The notes under the pieces are model-generated. The model worked only from the letters and a program-made list of their open reading frames with translations. It was not told where the DNA came from and searched no databases. From JAZFSZ01 sp036446455 (GTDB taxonomy: Bacteria > Pseudomonadota > Gammaproteobacteria > Acidiferrobacterales > JAJDNE01), in contig JAZFSZ010000115.1 in assembly GCA_036446455.1 (NCBI GenBank), positions 1 to 64,000 of the forward strand: a stretch of DNA of 64,000 nucleotides, given 5' to 3'. A program made the position numbers and the translations under genes. Positions 9,083 through 18,867 of this stretch are shown here, piece after piece (the first letter of the stretch is position 1; every line of letters starts with the position of its first letter).

Positions 9083-10378
9083 ATGGCAGAACGGAAGGTA
9101 TATGTGATTGACGGGGCACGCACACCATTTATCAAGGCGCGAGGTAAACCTGGGCCATTCAGCGCGTCAGATCTTGCGGTTGCGGCGGGCCGTGTATTAT
9201 TTACGCGCTCAACGATAACACCTGACATGATAGATGAAGCCATTGTCGGATGTGTCATCCCGGCACCGGATGAGGCCAATATTGCGCGCATCATTGCGCT
9301 TCGCCTCGGTTGTGGGAAAAAGGTGCCCGCCTTTACCGTGCAACGTAATTGCGCATCGGGCCTGCAAGCGCTGGCCAGCGCCCATGAGCGCATATCACTG
9401 GGGTACTCCGATATTATTCTTGCCGGCGGCACCGAGGCCATGAGTCGTTCCCCTATTCAATGGAACGCCGCCATGGTGGGCTGGCTGTCGGAAGTGATGC
9501 GGGCGCGATCCCTGCCAGCACGCGTGAGCGCTATAGCGCGTCTTCGCCCAAGCTATCTCAAACCTATTTTTACGTTACTCTTGGGGTTGAGCGATTCGCT
9601 GGTGAAGTTGTCCATGGGTCAGACCGCCGAGATTGTCGCCAAGCGTTTCGGCATCACCCGTGATCAAATGGACGCGTACGCATTCACCAGCCACAAACGA
9701 CTGGCTGGTGTTTTTGACGATGGGCGTATGGACGAAGAAGTGGTGCACATCTTTGATAATCGCGGTAATACCTATTTCGAAGACAATGGCATACGGCGCG
9801 ATAGCGATATGGATAAACTGGCCAAACTGCGACCCGTGTTTGACCGCAAATATGGCCTGGTGACATCAGGCAACAGCTCGCAAATTACCGACGGCGCCGC
9901 CATGTTACTGCTGGCCAGCGACAAGGCGGTTGCAAAACACGATTTGCCCGTGCTGGGCGAGCTGGTGGATCATGAATGGGCCGGTGTGGATCCGGCACAA
10001 ATGGGGTTGGGGCCGGTACATGCGGTGGCCGGCCTCATCAAACGTCAGAAGATCTCCATGAACGATATTGATCATATGGAGTTGAATGAGGCCTTTGCCG
10101 CCCAGGTGCTGGGGTGTCAGGCTGCATGGAACAGTGCGGAATACTGCAAGAAGGAACTTGGCCTCAACCGGCCGCTGGGTGCGATTGACAATGCCAAATT
10201 GAATCCCGATGGCGGTGCCATTAGCTGCGGTCACCCCGTCGGTGCCAGTGGGGCGCGACTGGTGCTGCACGCGCTGCAGGCCTTGAAACGCAAGGGCGGT
10301 GGTCAGGCGGTGGCGACACTATGCATTGGCGGTGGTCAGGGTGGCGCGATGTTATTGCGAGTAGGCGAGCCGGGCTAG
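9083..10378 (+). CDS. fadI: 3-ketoacyl-CoA thiolase (acetyl-CoA C-acyltransferase)
   Basis: Cleaves 3-ketoacyl-CoA to acetyl-CoA and a shortened acyl-CoA. The 431 residues carry all thiolase active-site positions: nucleophile Cys-90 in QRNCASGLQALA, His-384 in CGHPVGASGARL and Cys-414 in CIGGGQGGAM. The chosen ATG has TAGGAG six bases upstream; a TTG two codons earlier is less likely. At about 430 residues it resembles FadI more than the 390-residue FadA, and it precedes the hydratase/dehydrogenase gene as fadI precedes fadJ. The symbol is a best guess between fadA and fadI. Confidence 0.88.
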   Translation: MAERKVYVIDGARTPFIKARGKPGPFSASDLAVAAGRVLFTRSTITPDMIDEAIVGCVIPAPDEANIARIIALRLGCGKKVPAFTVQRNCASGLQALASAHERISLGYSDIILAGGTEAMSRSPIQWNAAMVGWLSEVMRARSLPARVSAIARLRPSYLKPIFTLLLGLSDSLVKLSMGQTAEIVAKRFGITRDQMDAYAFTSHKRLAGVFDDGRMDEEVVHIFDNRGNTYFEDNGIRRDSDMDKLAKLRPVFDRKYGLVTSGNSSQITDGAAMLLLASDKAVAKHDLPVLGELVDHEWAGVDPAQMGLGPVHAVAGLIKRQKISMNDIDHMELNEAFAAQVLGCQAAWNSAEYCKKELGLNRPLGAIDNAKLNPDGGAISCGHPVGASGARLVLHALQALKRKGGGQAVATLCIGGGQGGAMLLRVGEPG

Positions 10379-10412
10379 TCGGCAAGGCACAGAATAATAA
10401 AAAGGAAAATAA

Positions 10413-12431
10413 ATGAAACACTGGCGACTCCAAAAAGTTGGAAATAGTCTGGCGTTGATACTGGATGTGGCCGATCGCTCAGCCAACGTGTTGTCGTCCG
10501 AGGTTATGCGCGAACTCGAAGAAGCGTTGGTAGACGTCACAACCCGTAGCCAGAAAGGCGAGACTATCAATGGTCTGATGATTCTGTCGGGTAAGAGCAA
10601 GGATTTTATTCTCGGTGCCGACGTCAATGAGTTTCAAAGGGTAAGCAATATCACTATGGCGACAGAGTATGTTCGTCGTGCGCAACACACCCTGAACCAG
10701 ATTGCGGCATTACCAGTCCCCACGGTTGCGATCATTCACGGTAACTGTCTGGGGGGTGGTACCGAGCTGGCACTGGCCTGCGATTACCGAATCGCCAGTG
10801 ACGATAACCGCACCCGCATCGGTCTGCCGGAGGTCAATCTCGGTATTCATCCTGGATGGGCCGGTACCGTGCGCCTGCCCAAGCTGGTGGGGCCGTTTGC
10901 CGCGCTGAATATGATGTTGACGGGGCGGGCATTGCGCGCCCGGGCGGCCAGGCGCATTGGCCTGGTAGACGATGTGGTTGCACAGCGCCATCTTGAACGT
11001 GCTGCGCTGGCCATAATTGAAAAGAAACCACGCAAACATCACCCGACCTGGTGGCAACGGGTTCTCGGCTGGTTTCCCTTACGACCGCTGGTAGCCAATC
11101 TGGTGCGCAAGCAACTTAAAAAGAAGGTGCGCCAGGACCATTACCCAGCGCCGTTTCGCATTATCGATCTCTGGTTGCGGGGAGCGAATCAGGAGAAGGA
11201 AGCAACCTCGATCAGTGAATTGGTCGTCAGTGATGTCAGCCGCAACCTCGTACGGCTGTTTCTGTCGAGCGATAAACTTAAACGCGCCAGTCGCAAGGTC
11301 GAACATGGCATAAAACATGTGCATGTCATTGGCGCCGGTGCCATGGGTGGGGATATCGCTGCCTGGGCCGCACTGCAAGGTTTTCGTGTCAGTCTTCAGG
11401 ATCTTAATGCAGACGCCATCGCCGGCGTTATGAAGCGTGCCCATAATTTCTACAAGAAACGCCTGAAGAAACCGCGCGATATTCAGGAGGTTATGGATCG
11501 CCTGATGCCGGACACTCGTGGCGATGGCCTGCGCCACGCCGATCTGGTGATCGAGGCCGTAATTGAAAATCTGGAAGTGAAACAAAAGATTTTCCGGCAT
11601 GCCGAGGCTGTCACCAGCGAAAACACCCTGCTGGCAACCAATACCTCCAGTATACCGCTGGAGGAAATTGGCGACGGCCTGAAAGATGCTTCGCGCCTGG
11701 TGGGGCTGCATTTCTTCAATCCCGTTGCCAGGATGCAACTGGTGGAAATTGTGCGCGGGGAGAAAACGGCAGATACTGCTATAGATCGCGCCCGTGCCTT
11801 TACAGTCGCTATCGGTCGGATGCCGCTGGAGGTCAAAAGTAGCCCCGGTTTTCTGGTCAATCGCATACTCATGCCCTATCTTATGGAGGCGATGACCATG
11901 GTCGAAGAAGGCATACCCTATACCGACATCGATCGCGCGGCACGCGACTTCGGCATGCCCATGGGGCCAATTGATCTTGCCGATACCGTGGGCCTGGATA
12001 TCTGTTTGTCAGTGGCTGAAGAGCTGGCTGGCCCACTGGGAATGGAAGTGCCGGCGGGCCTGCGGGCGATGGTAGAGGCCGGTACCCTCGGCAAGAAGAG
12101 CGGCAGCGGTTTTTATCGGTACAAAAATGGCAAAATACAGCGACCCAAGGGCAGTATTCGCAAGGATATACCCATTATTGATCGACTTATGCTGCGACAG
12201 TTGAATGAAACAGTTGCCTGCTTGCGTGAGAAGGTGGTATCAAATACAGATGCGGTTGATTTGGGCATGGTGTTTGGCACCGGTTTCGCGCCGTTTCGCG
12301 GTGGACCGATTCATTATGCCCGCAGCGAAGGTGTTGACGAAATCAAACATCGACTGCTGCGTCTAGTGGATGCTTACGGAAAACGTTTCGAGCCGGATGC
12401 GGGTTGGTCCGATCAAAAATTGCTGGGATAA
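10413..12431 (+). CDS. fadJ: Bifunctional enoyl-CoA hydratase / 3-hydroxyacyl-CoA dehydrogenase
   Basis: Carries out the middle two steps of beta-oxidation. Residues 1-190 are a crotonase fold, with the oxyanion-hole segment GNCLGGGTELALACDYRIA and the acid segment GLPEVNLGIHPGWAGT. A linker follows, then an NAD-binding Rossmann domain beginning VIGAGAMGGDIAAW near residue 309, the catalytic-His segment LVGLHFFNPVARMQLVEIV, and C-terminal helical domains. At 672 residues it is shorter than E. coli FadB/FadJ (about 715-730) but no domain is missing. Partner of the upstream thiolase; the two subunits normally form one complex. Confidence 0.9.
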   Translation: MKHWRLQKVGNSLALILDVADRSANVLSSEVMRELEEALVDVTTRSQKGETINGLMILSGKSKDFILGADVNEFQRVSNITMATEYVRRAQHTLNQIAALPVPTVAIIHGNCLGGGTELALACDYRIASDDNRTRIGLPEVNLGIHPGWAGTVRLPKLVGPFAALNMMLTGRALRARAARRIGLVDDVVAQRHLERAALAIIEKKPRKHHPTWWQRVLGWFPLRPLVANLVRKQLKKKVRQDHYPAPFRIIDLWLRGANQEKEATSISELVVSDVSRNLVRLFLSSDKLKRASRKVEHGIKHVHVIGAGAMGGDIAAWAALQGFRVSLQDLNADAIAGVMKRAHNFYKKRLKKPRDIQEVMDRLMPDTRGDGLRHADLVIEAVIENLEVKQKIFRHAEAVTSENTLLATNTSSIPLEEIGDGLKDASRLVGLHFFNPVARMQLVEIVRGEKTADTAIDRARAFTVAIGRMPLEVKSSPGFLVNRILMPYLMEAMTMVEEGIPYTDIDRAARDFGMPMGPIDLADTVGLDICLSVAEELAGPLGMEVPAGLRAMVEAGTLGKKSGSGFYRYKNGKIQRPKGSIRKDIPIIDRLMLRQLNETVACLREKVVSNTDAVDLGMVFGTGFAPFRGGPIHYARSEGVDEIKHRLLRLVDAYGKRFEPDAGWSDQKLLG

Positions 12432-12450
12432 GAATCCAGGAGGAGGATCT

Positions 12451-14148
12451 ATGCAAATTCCCATAAATGAACGCACCAATATCTCTCAAGTGTTTGCCGC
12501 ACGGGTGAGTGACACACCGGAGGCACCGGCCTATCGCCAATGCGAGAACGGAGAGTGGGTGGATTACACCTGGAAGGATACCAATCGTGAAGTCACACGC
12601 TGGCAGCAGGCGATGAAAAAGGAAGGCCTGCATGCCGGTGACCGCGTGGCAGTGTGTATGAGCAATTGTTTCGAATGGGTTCTGTTCGATCAGGCGGCCA
12701 TCGGACTGGGATTGATAACCGTACCACTTTATTTCGGTGACCGCCCGGACAACATGGCCTGGTGTATGAGTGATGCGGGAGTAAAGCTGCTGGTGCTGGA
12801 AAGCGACGACATCTGGCCGCAGCTCAAAGGCAAGGTGGAAACGCTGGAGCGTGTCGTAACCCTGGCACCCCTCCACCAAGACGATGAAAAACTTACCAGT
12901 CTTGACGACTGGCTGCCAGATGCAGCTGGCGAACTTGCACAACTGGACGTCAATGGTAAGGAGCTTGCCACAATCGTCTATACCTCCGGCACGACCGGCC
13001 GCCCCAAGGGCGTAATGTTAAGTCACTACAATATTCTGTCCAATGTGGATGCCGGTTTGCGCATCATTTCCATTAGTGCCAGTGACCGGTTTATTTCCTT
13101 TCTGCCCTTGTCGCACATGTTTGAACGTACGGTAGGTTATTACATCGGTGTCACGGGGGGGGCGCAGACAGTGTATGCCCGCGGTATTACCGAACTCGGT
13201 GAAGACTTGCAGCAGCAATCGCCGACAGTGATGGTTTGTGTGCCAAGAATTTTTGAACGCATCAATACCAAGATGCAAGCCGGTTTACCACCAAATTCAC
13301 TGAAACGTACCCTGTTTGAAAAAGCGACCGATATCGGCTGGAAGCGCTTCAAAGGTACCGCCAGCCTGATGGATCATTTGCTTTGGCCCATTTTGAAGGC
13401 GTTGGTTGCGAAAAAAATCCATGCCCGCCTCGGTGGGCGCATACGATTGATTGTTGTCGGTGCGGCGGCATTGGCACCCGAGCTATCCAAAATCTTTGTC
13501 GGGTTGGGCCTGCCCATCATTCAGGGATACGGATTAACGGAAACCTCGCCTATTGCCTGTGCCAACAGATTGGATGATAACGATCCGGCATCGGTGGGCA
13601 AACCGCTGCCCGAAGTGGAGATAGAATTGAGCGGCAAGGGCGAAGTTCTGATTCGTGGCCCGCTTGTCATGATGGGTTACTGGAATAATGAAACCGCTAC
13701 CCAAGCCGTGATCGATTCCGATGGCTGGTTTCATTCCGGTGATATCGGCGAGTTCCGCGATGGACGCCTGTATATCACCGGGCGGGCGAAAGAAATCATT
13801 GTTATGAGTAATGGTGAAAAGCTGCCGCCGGGTGATGTCGAGCAGGCTATCATGATGGATACTGCTTTTGAGCAGCTAATGATCATTGGTGAGGGCCGCG
13901 CCAAGCTGGGCATGCTGGCGGTAAGCGATATCGAGAACGAAAAAGAGCTGTGTGACCGCGCCAATGCGAAACTGAAGGACTTCCCGGGCTGGGTTCGAAT
14001 CCATTACCTGAAGCGCATGTCAGAGCCCTGGTCAGTGGAAAACGGATTTATGACACCGACACTGAAACTCAAGCGCGCATCAATTGAAAAACACTGGGCG
14101 AAAGAAATTGAAGAAATATTTGCCGGTCCGGATCTGAGCAAAACCTAG
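12451..14148 (+). CDS. Long-chain acyl-CoA synthetase (AMP-forming)
   Basis: Activates free fatty acids to acyl-CoA, feeding the three upstream enzymes. The 565 residues hold the adenylate-forming motifs YTSGTTGRPKGVM (P-loop), GYGLTETSPIAC (A5), WFHSGDIGEF and the hinge/ITGRAKEIIVMSNGEK region. The ATG at 12451 is preceded by AGGAGGA; an upstream in-frame stretch overlapping fadJ lacks such a site. It resembles the FACS/ACSL type (LSHMFERTVGYY) rather than enterobacterial FadD, so I leave the symbol blank. Last gene of the fad operon; its stop overlaps the convergent SPOR gene stop. Confidence 0.9.
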   Translation: MQIPINERTNISQVFAARVSDTPEAPAYRQCENGEWVDYTWKDTNREVTRWQQAMKKEGLHAGDRVAVCMSNCFEWVLFDQAAIGLGLITVPLYFGDRPDNMAWCMSDAGVKLLVLESDDIWPQLKGKVETLERVVTLAPLHQDDEKLTSLDDWLPDAAGELAQLDVNGKELATIVYTSGTTGRPKGVMLSHYNILSNVDAGLRIISISASDRFISFLPLSHMFERTVGYYIGVTGGAQTVYARGITELGEDLQQQSPTVMVCVPRIFERINTKMQAGLPPNSLKRTLFEKATDIGWKRFKGTASLMDHLLWPILKALVAKKIHARLGGRIRLIVVGAAALAPELSKIFVGLGLPIIQGYGLTETSPIACANRLDDNDPASVGKPLPEVEIELSGKGEVLIRGPLVMMGYWNNETATQAVIDSDGWFHSGDIGEFRDGRLYITGRAKEIIVMSNGEKLPPGDVEQAIMMDTAFEQLMIIGEGRAKLGMLAVSDIENEKELCDRANAKLKDFPGWVRIHYLKRMSEPWSVENGFMTPTLKLKRASIEKHWAKEIEEIFAGPDLSKT

Positions 14149-14738
14149 TTTCGCACCTTCAGTCGTAACGCCTTGATACCAAGGCTCGCCAGTTTGCGAA
14201 TGGCATCTTCGGCGTCGACGGCGCGAGCAAACGGCCCGAGACGCACACGATAATAGATGCGTTTGTTGCCCACTGTCACCTTCTGGATTTTCGACGGCAG
14301 GCCGTTGATTGCCAGCCTGGCTTTGAGTTGGTCGGCATCGGCATAGCGAGTGAAAGCTGCAGCCTGCAGAACAAAACTTACGTCGGGATCGCGCGTGCGA
14401 CTGAGGTGTTCCCACTCGCTGTCTTCCACTACCGATTCGCTTTCCGGCAGAAGGGTGTAGAATTCGTATCGCGTTTTTTGTGCCGGTTTTGCTGTAACGG
14501 GTTTGGGTATTACCTTGGCTTTTACCGGGCGCGTGAGAATATTGTGCAGACCCGAACCAGGTCTATTGACGGTACTGACAACCCACTGCACCAATACCGC
14601 CACAATGATGCCAATGGCCAGCCCCAGCACCAGCAGTGACCAGTTGGGTAATTTGTGGCGTCCACGACGCGCCGGCGACCGGCGTCGATAGGTTGTTTTT
14701 TTCCTGCGAATTGCGCTTTTTTTTCGCGTTGTTGCCAC
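14145..14738 (-). CDS. SPOR-domain inner-membrane protein, FtsN-like
   Basis: 197 residues: a very basic cytoplasmic N-terminus (1-33, many Arg/Lys), one membrane helix (about 34-54, LLVLGLAIGIIVAVLVQWV), a linker rich in Pro/Lys, and a C-terminal SPOR domain (about 115-197) with VSFVLQAAAFTRYADADQL and YYRVRLGPF. SPOR domains bind denuded glycan strands at division septa. The layout is that of FtsN, and a SPOR gene directly after argS is common in gammaproteobacteria. The GTG start lies two bases after the argS stop. Called FtsN-like rather than ftsN because sequence outside the SPOR domain is poorly conserved in this family. Confidence 0.85.
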   Translation of the reverse strand: MATTRKKSAIRRKKTTYRRRSPARRGRHKLPNWSLLVLGLAIGIIVAVLVQWVVSTVNRPGSGLHNILTRPVKAKVIPKPVTAKPAQKTRYEFYTLLPESESVVEDSEWEHLSRTRDPDVSFVLQAAAFTRYADADQLKARLAINGLPSKIQKVTVGNKRIYYRVRLGPFARAVDAEDAIRKLASLGIKALRLKVRN

Positions 14739-14740
14739 GG

Positions 14741-16504
14741 TTACATGGAATCCGGTGCCGAGATACCTAACAGTGACAGTGCATTGGCAATGACTTGCCT
14801 CGTCGCCTCGATCAGATTCAGGCGGGCATTGCGCAAATCTTCATCGCCAACGAGAAAGGTGTGTGCGTTGTAGTAGGTGTGAAAGTGGTTGGCCAGATCA
14901 CGCAGATAGTGCACTAGCAGATGGGGCTCATGTTTTAGTGCGGCATACTCAATTGTTTCCGGGAATCGCTCGAGCTGCGCCAGTAAATCGCGTTCGTGTT
15001 TCTCGTTAAGTCGTTCAAGGCTGTTATTGCCCGCTGCCACATCGTGGCTCATGTTTTTTTCCCTCAATTGGCGGAAGACGCTGCGCACGCGGGCGTGAGC
15101 ATACTGAATGTAATACACCGGATTGTCACTGGACTGCGCTTTGGCGAGATCAAGGTCAAAATCCATATGCTGTTCACACCTGCGCATAACATAAAAAAAT
15201 CGCGCAGCATCGTTGCCCACTTCTTCACGCAATTCACGCAGCGTGACGAATTCCCCGCTGCGTGTCGACATCTGTACTTTTTTGCCACCGCGGTAAAGCA
15301 CGGCAAATTGAACCAGTAATACATCGAGCTTTGACGGGTCATCATCAATTGCCGCCAGCGCAGCCTTGACCCGTGGTACATAACCGTGGTGGTCGGCTCC
15401 CCAGATATCAATGACACGATCAAAACCGCGTTCGAGTTTGTCCATGTGGTAGGCAATGTCGGCCGCAAAATAGGTGTGTTGGCCGTTGTCGCGGATAACG
15501 ACGCGATCTTTCTCATCGCCAAAATCGGTAGACCGAAACCATAAGGCGCCTTCTTTCTCATACACGTGACCCGAATGTTGCAGACGCTCTATCGCCCGTG
15601 CCACGGCGCCGCTGGCTACCAGCTTTTGTTCCGAGAACCAGTCATCGTATTCGACGCCAAATTCCGTCAGATCACGACGAATGTTTTCAAGGATCTCATT
15701 CAGACCCTGATGATGGACAACACGATAATCATCTTCTCCCAACAGCGTTTTGGCACGATGAATCAGTCCATCAATATGCGTTTCCTTGTCACCACCAGGC
15801 TCGCCCTCATCAGGCGGCAATGTTTCAAATACGTTGCTGGCGTCATGACGAAAACGATCGCCGTGTTGACGATGCAGAGAGGCGCCGATGTCCCAGACAT
15901 AATCACCCTTGTAGCCATTGGCCGGAAAATTCACAGTTTCACCACAGAGATCCAGATAGCGCAGCCATACACTGGCAGTGAGAATATCCATCTGCCGCCC
16001 GGCGTCGTTGACATAATATTCCCGATGCACATTGAAGCCCACTGCTTCCAGCAGGTTGGCAACCGTGGCGCCATAGGCGGCACCGCGACCATGTCCCACA
16101 TGTAGCGGACCAGTGGGATTGGCGGAAACAAACTCCACCTGCACCCGCTTGCCTGCGCCCACGCCACTACGCCCAAAAGCTCCCGTTTGTGCCAGGATTG
16201 CCGGTATCACCCGCTGTGTCGCTGCCGGTGTCAGGTAAAAATTAATAAAACCGGGGCCTGCAATAGCCACTTTTTCAATGAATACCGAAGCCGGTAAAGC
16301 CGTTACAATTTTTTCCGCCAGTTCCCTGGGGGCCAAATGTGCCTGTTTTGCCAGCATCATGGCAATATTGCTGGCGAAGTCACCATGCCCTCTTTGTCTG
16401 GCCCGCTCCACCTCGATGGCAATGTCGAGCTGCTCTGGCAAGCCACCACCACCCTGCAGGCCGGTAACCGCCTGTTGTATTAAATGGTGTATATGAGTTT
16501 TCAA
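14741..16504 (-). CDS. argS: Arginyl-tRNA synthetase
   Basis: Class I aminoacyl-tRNA synthetase of 587 residues. The HIGH motif is in SANPTGPLHVGHGRGAAYG; the KMSKS equivalent is KVQMSTRSGEF. The N-terminal Add-1 domain and the C-terminal anticodon-binding helices (ending LLGISAPDSM) are both present. The family's N-terminus begins at a TTG (16504); no in-frame ATG lies near it. Co-directional with the downstream SPOR gene, gap two bases. The 87 bases upstream include a 6-bp stem, CGGTAG/CTACCG, at 16534-16551, with no T-run. Confidence 0.96.
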   Translation of the reverse strand: MKTHIHHLIQQAVTGLQGGGGLPEQLDIAIEVERARQRGHGDFASNIAMMLAKQAHLAPRELAEKIVTALPASVFIEKVAIAGPGFINFYLTPAATQRVIPAILAQTGAFGRSGVGAGKRVQVEFVSANPTGPLHVGHGRGAAYGATVANLLEAVGFNVHREYYVNDAGRQMDILTASVWLRYLDLCGETVNFPANGYKGDYVWDIGASLHRQHGDRFRHDASNVFETLPPDEGEPGGDKETHIDGLIHRAKTLLGEDDYRVVHHQGLNEILENIRRDLTEFGVEYDDWFSEQKLVASGAVARAIERLQHSGHVYEKEGALWFRSTDFGDEKDRVVIRDNGQHTYFAADIAYHMDKLERGFDRVIDIWGADHHGYVPRVKAALAAIDDDPSKLDVLLVQFAVLYRGGKKVQMSTRSGEFVTLRELREEVGNDAARFFYVMRRCEQHMDFDLDLAKAQSSDNPVYYIQYAHARVRSVFRQLREKNMSHDVAAGNNSLERLNEKHERDLLAQLERFPETIEYAALKHEPHLLVHYLRDLANHFHTYYNAHTFLVGDEDLRNARLNLIEATRQVIANALSLLGISAPDSM

Positions 16505-16591
16505 AACGGATTTGCCTGGCGATTGTTGCTGATCGGTAGTGGATTCTACCGGACGCAGGGCGTGGGACGAAGCCCGCGAGAATAATGAATC

Positions 16592-18832
16592 CTAATCGCC
16601 GCTTCGACGTCGCGGATTCTGGCAGCGCATCATATAGTACTGGCTGACGGGATCGGCGGTTTCGACAACCAGTTTTTCGAAAATGTCTTTCGCTTTTTTA
16701 ATCTCATTATTGCCAAACAACTTGTAGGCCCTGTCAAATTCCGGTAGCCAGTCCAGGTCATCATAGTTGTGGGACAGGATCATTTCATAGATGCCCACCG
16801 GCTCCTGGCGACCGCGCACAGGTGCGACGTCAATTTTTCGCAAATGGTCAAATTTGTCGCGCACGTGCTCGTAAGTGAACTCGCTGATAAGAATATTGGT
16901 ACCATAAATCTTGTTCATGGATTCGATTCGTGAGCCCAGGTTCACGGCATCGCCAATCACCGTATAATCAAAGCGACTTTCCGAACCCATGTTGCCAACA
17001 ATCATCGGGCCGGTGTTGATGCCAATACCGATATCGAGTACCGGTTTATCTTCCTGGGTCCATTGTGATTGCAGGATGTGAAGCTCACGCATCATGTCCA
17101 GCGCTGTTCGGCAGGCGAGTACGGCGTGATCATCCAGCCTGACTGGTGCACCGTAGAAGGCCATGATGGCATCACCAATATATTTATCCAGCGTACCCTG
17201 ATGTTGAAACACCTGCTCGGTCATGCGCGTGAGATAGTTGTTCAGTAACCTGACCATCTCTTCCGGTTCAATATTCTCTGACAAGGTGGTAAAACCACGG
17301 ATGTCCGAAAACAGCACACTGAGTTCCCGCTTTTCGCCACCAAGCTGCAGTTGATCAATGTTGTCGATTATCTGATCCACTACCGTTGCGGCCACATAGT
17401 GTTGAAACGCGCCCTTGATCTGGCGTTTTTGATGTTCCGATTGCAGGTAATTGTTGATGGTAGTGGCGACAAACAGCGACAACAGCAACAGTGACGGGAA
17501 GGTAACGTTCAGCCAGATCTGCAATTCGTTGAATAGCCACACGGCAAATCCGATGTAGAGCACGAACAGGCCGACTACGACAAATCCGCCCAAACTGACA
17601 CTCAAACGAGGTAACAGGAAGGAAAGCGATAGTCCCAATACCAGCAGCACAAGAATATCCACCATACTCATCCAGTCGGGGCGCTGAATAAAGTCACCAT
17701 CGAGCAGGTTCTGCATGACGTTGGCGCGAATCTCAGGACCGGGGAAGGTGGAACTGTACGGTGTGACACGAATATCACCAATGCCAACGGCGGTGGCGCC
17801 AATCAAAACGATCTTGTTACGCACGGTTTCCGCCTTGACATTGCCCTTCAGAATATCGGCAATGGAAATCGTCGGGAAAGTGTTTTGCGGGCCGTAGTAA
17901 TGAATCAACACGCGCCCGGTCTGATCCGTGGGGATGAAATAATCGTCCAGTTGCAGGCCGAGAATGCCGTAATTATCGGTGACCAGCATTAACTGGTCAT
18001 AACCGCGATAGGCGCGCACGGCCTGCACATCGCCGGATGGGAAATAGCGGCCGCGCCAGCGAATAACCGTGGGTGACCAGCGTGAAGTGCCGTCCGCATC
18101 CGGGAATATGTCGATGTGACCGCTGTAATTGGCCGCACGCTGGATAGCGCCGACATTGATATCGACACCAACCGGATCTTGTGGCATCGGGAACGACAGG
18201 CTGCCATCACCATAATCCTTGATAACTTGAATAGCCTGATCTCGAATGGCGTTGAACTTTTGATCGTTCTGTTTTTCGCTGATATGACCGGATTCTGACC
18301 TTTCAGTCAAAAAGGCCATACTAAGTACGACTTTTCCGCTCTTTTTGATAGTCGCCGCCAAGGTTGAATCGGCATTGAGTCTCTGCTTTATTTTACGATA
18401 GGCTTTACTGGAAGGGATGTGGGGGAAATCGGCCTCGAACTGTCTAATGAGAGAAAGCATTTCCCGGTTTTCGGACTCGGGGAAAAATACGTCGAAGACA
18501 ATAACCTTGGCACCGAGTCGGTCAAGTTTGCGCACCAGTCTTGCCAGTGTGCCGCGGCTCCAGGGCCAGCGGCCAACCTCACTCAGGGCTTTTTCGTCAA
18601 TGGCGGCGATGACGATGTCGTTGCCCGGGTTGCGACTGCCCTCGGACAACAACCGCATGTCGTATGTTTTGCGTTCGATGGTGGAAAATAACGAACCGGC
18701 GTTGTCAATCTGAAAAAGATAGATTGCAAGCAGGGCAAATGTTACAAGGACAGCGAGAACTCGCGGCGATACGCGAGTCAGGTCAGGCCTGCCCAGCCAG
18801 TTGCGAATGAGTTCGATCAGTTTTGTATTCAA
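16592..18832 (-). CDS. CHASE2-domain class III adenylate cyclase
   Basis: Membrane cyclase of 746 residues. A first helix (about 25-40) leads to a periplasmic CHASE2 sensor domain (about 45-350, with VIAAIDEKALSEVGRWPWSR and KVIVFDVFFPE), then three membrane helices (about 365-445), a short linker and a class III cyclase domain (about 495-690). Catalytic residues are intact: metal Asp-510 and Asp-554, purine-selecting Lys-550 and Asp-622, Asn-631 and Arg-635. The Lys/Asp pair favours ATP, so cAMP is the likely product. The start is a TTG; upstream frames are closed and the next Met would lose the first helix. Only 35 bases separate it from the divergent NHL/TPR gene. Confidence 0.88.
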   Translation of the reverse strand: MNTKLIELIRNWLGRPDLTRVSPRVLAVLVTFALLAIYLFQIDNAGSLFSTIERKTYDMRLLSEGSRNPGNDIVIAAIDEKALSEVGRWPWSRGTLARLVRKLDRLGAKVIVFDVFFPESENREMLSLIRQFEADFPHIPSSKAYRKIKQRLNADSTLAATIKKSGKVVLSMAFLTERSESGHISEKQNDQKFNAIRDQAIQVIKDYGDGSLSFPMPQDPVGVDINVGAIQRAANYSGHIDIFPDADGTSRWSPTVIRWRGRYFPSGDVQAVRAYRGYDQLMLVTDNYGILGLQLDDYFIPTDQTGRVLIHYYGPQNTFPTISIADILKGNVKAETVRNKIVLIGATAVGIGDIRVTPYSSTFPGPEIRANVMQNLLDGDFIQRPDWMSMVDILVLLVLGLSLSFLLPRLSVSLGGFVVVGLFVLYIGFAVWLFNELQIWLNVTFPSLLLLSLFVATTINNYLQSEHQKRQIKGAFQHYVAATVVDQIIDNIDQLQLGGEKRELSVLFSDIRGFTTLSENIEPEEMVRLLNNYLTRMTEQVFQHQGTLDKYIGDAIMAFYGAPVRLDDHAVLACRTALDMMRELHILQSQWTQEDKPVLDIGIGINTGPMIVGNMGSESRFDYTVIGDAVNLGSRIESMNKIYGTNILISEFTYEHVRDKFDHLRKIDVAPVRGRQEPVGIYEMILSHNYDDLDWLPEFDRAYKLFGNNEIKKAKDIFEKLVVETADPVSQYYMMRCQNPRRRSGD

Positions 18833-18867
18833 TGCTTGATAATTATAAAGATTTCGGGATGGTCATC

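Noticed and set aside
13992..14002. GGTTCGAATCC, a tRNA T-loop-like sequence
   Set aside because: It lies inside the acyl-CoA synthetase reading frame and no acceptor stem or anticodon arm can be built around it.
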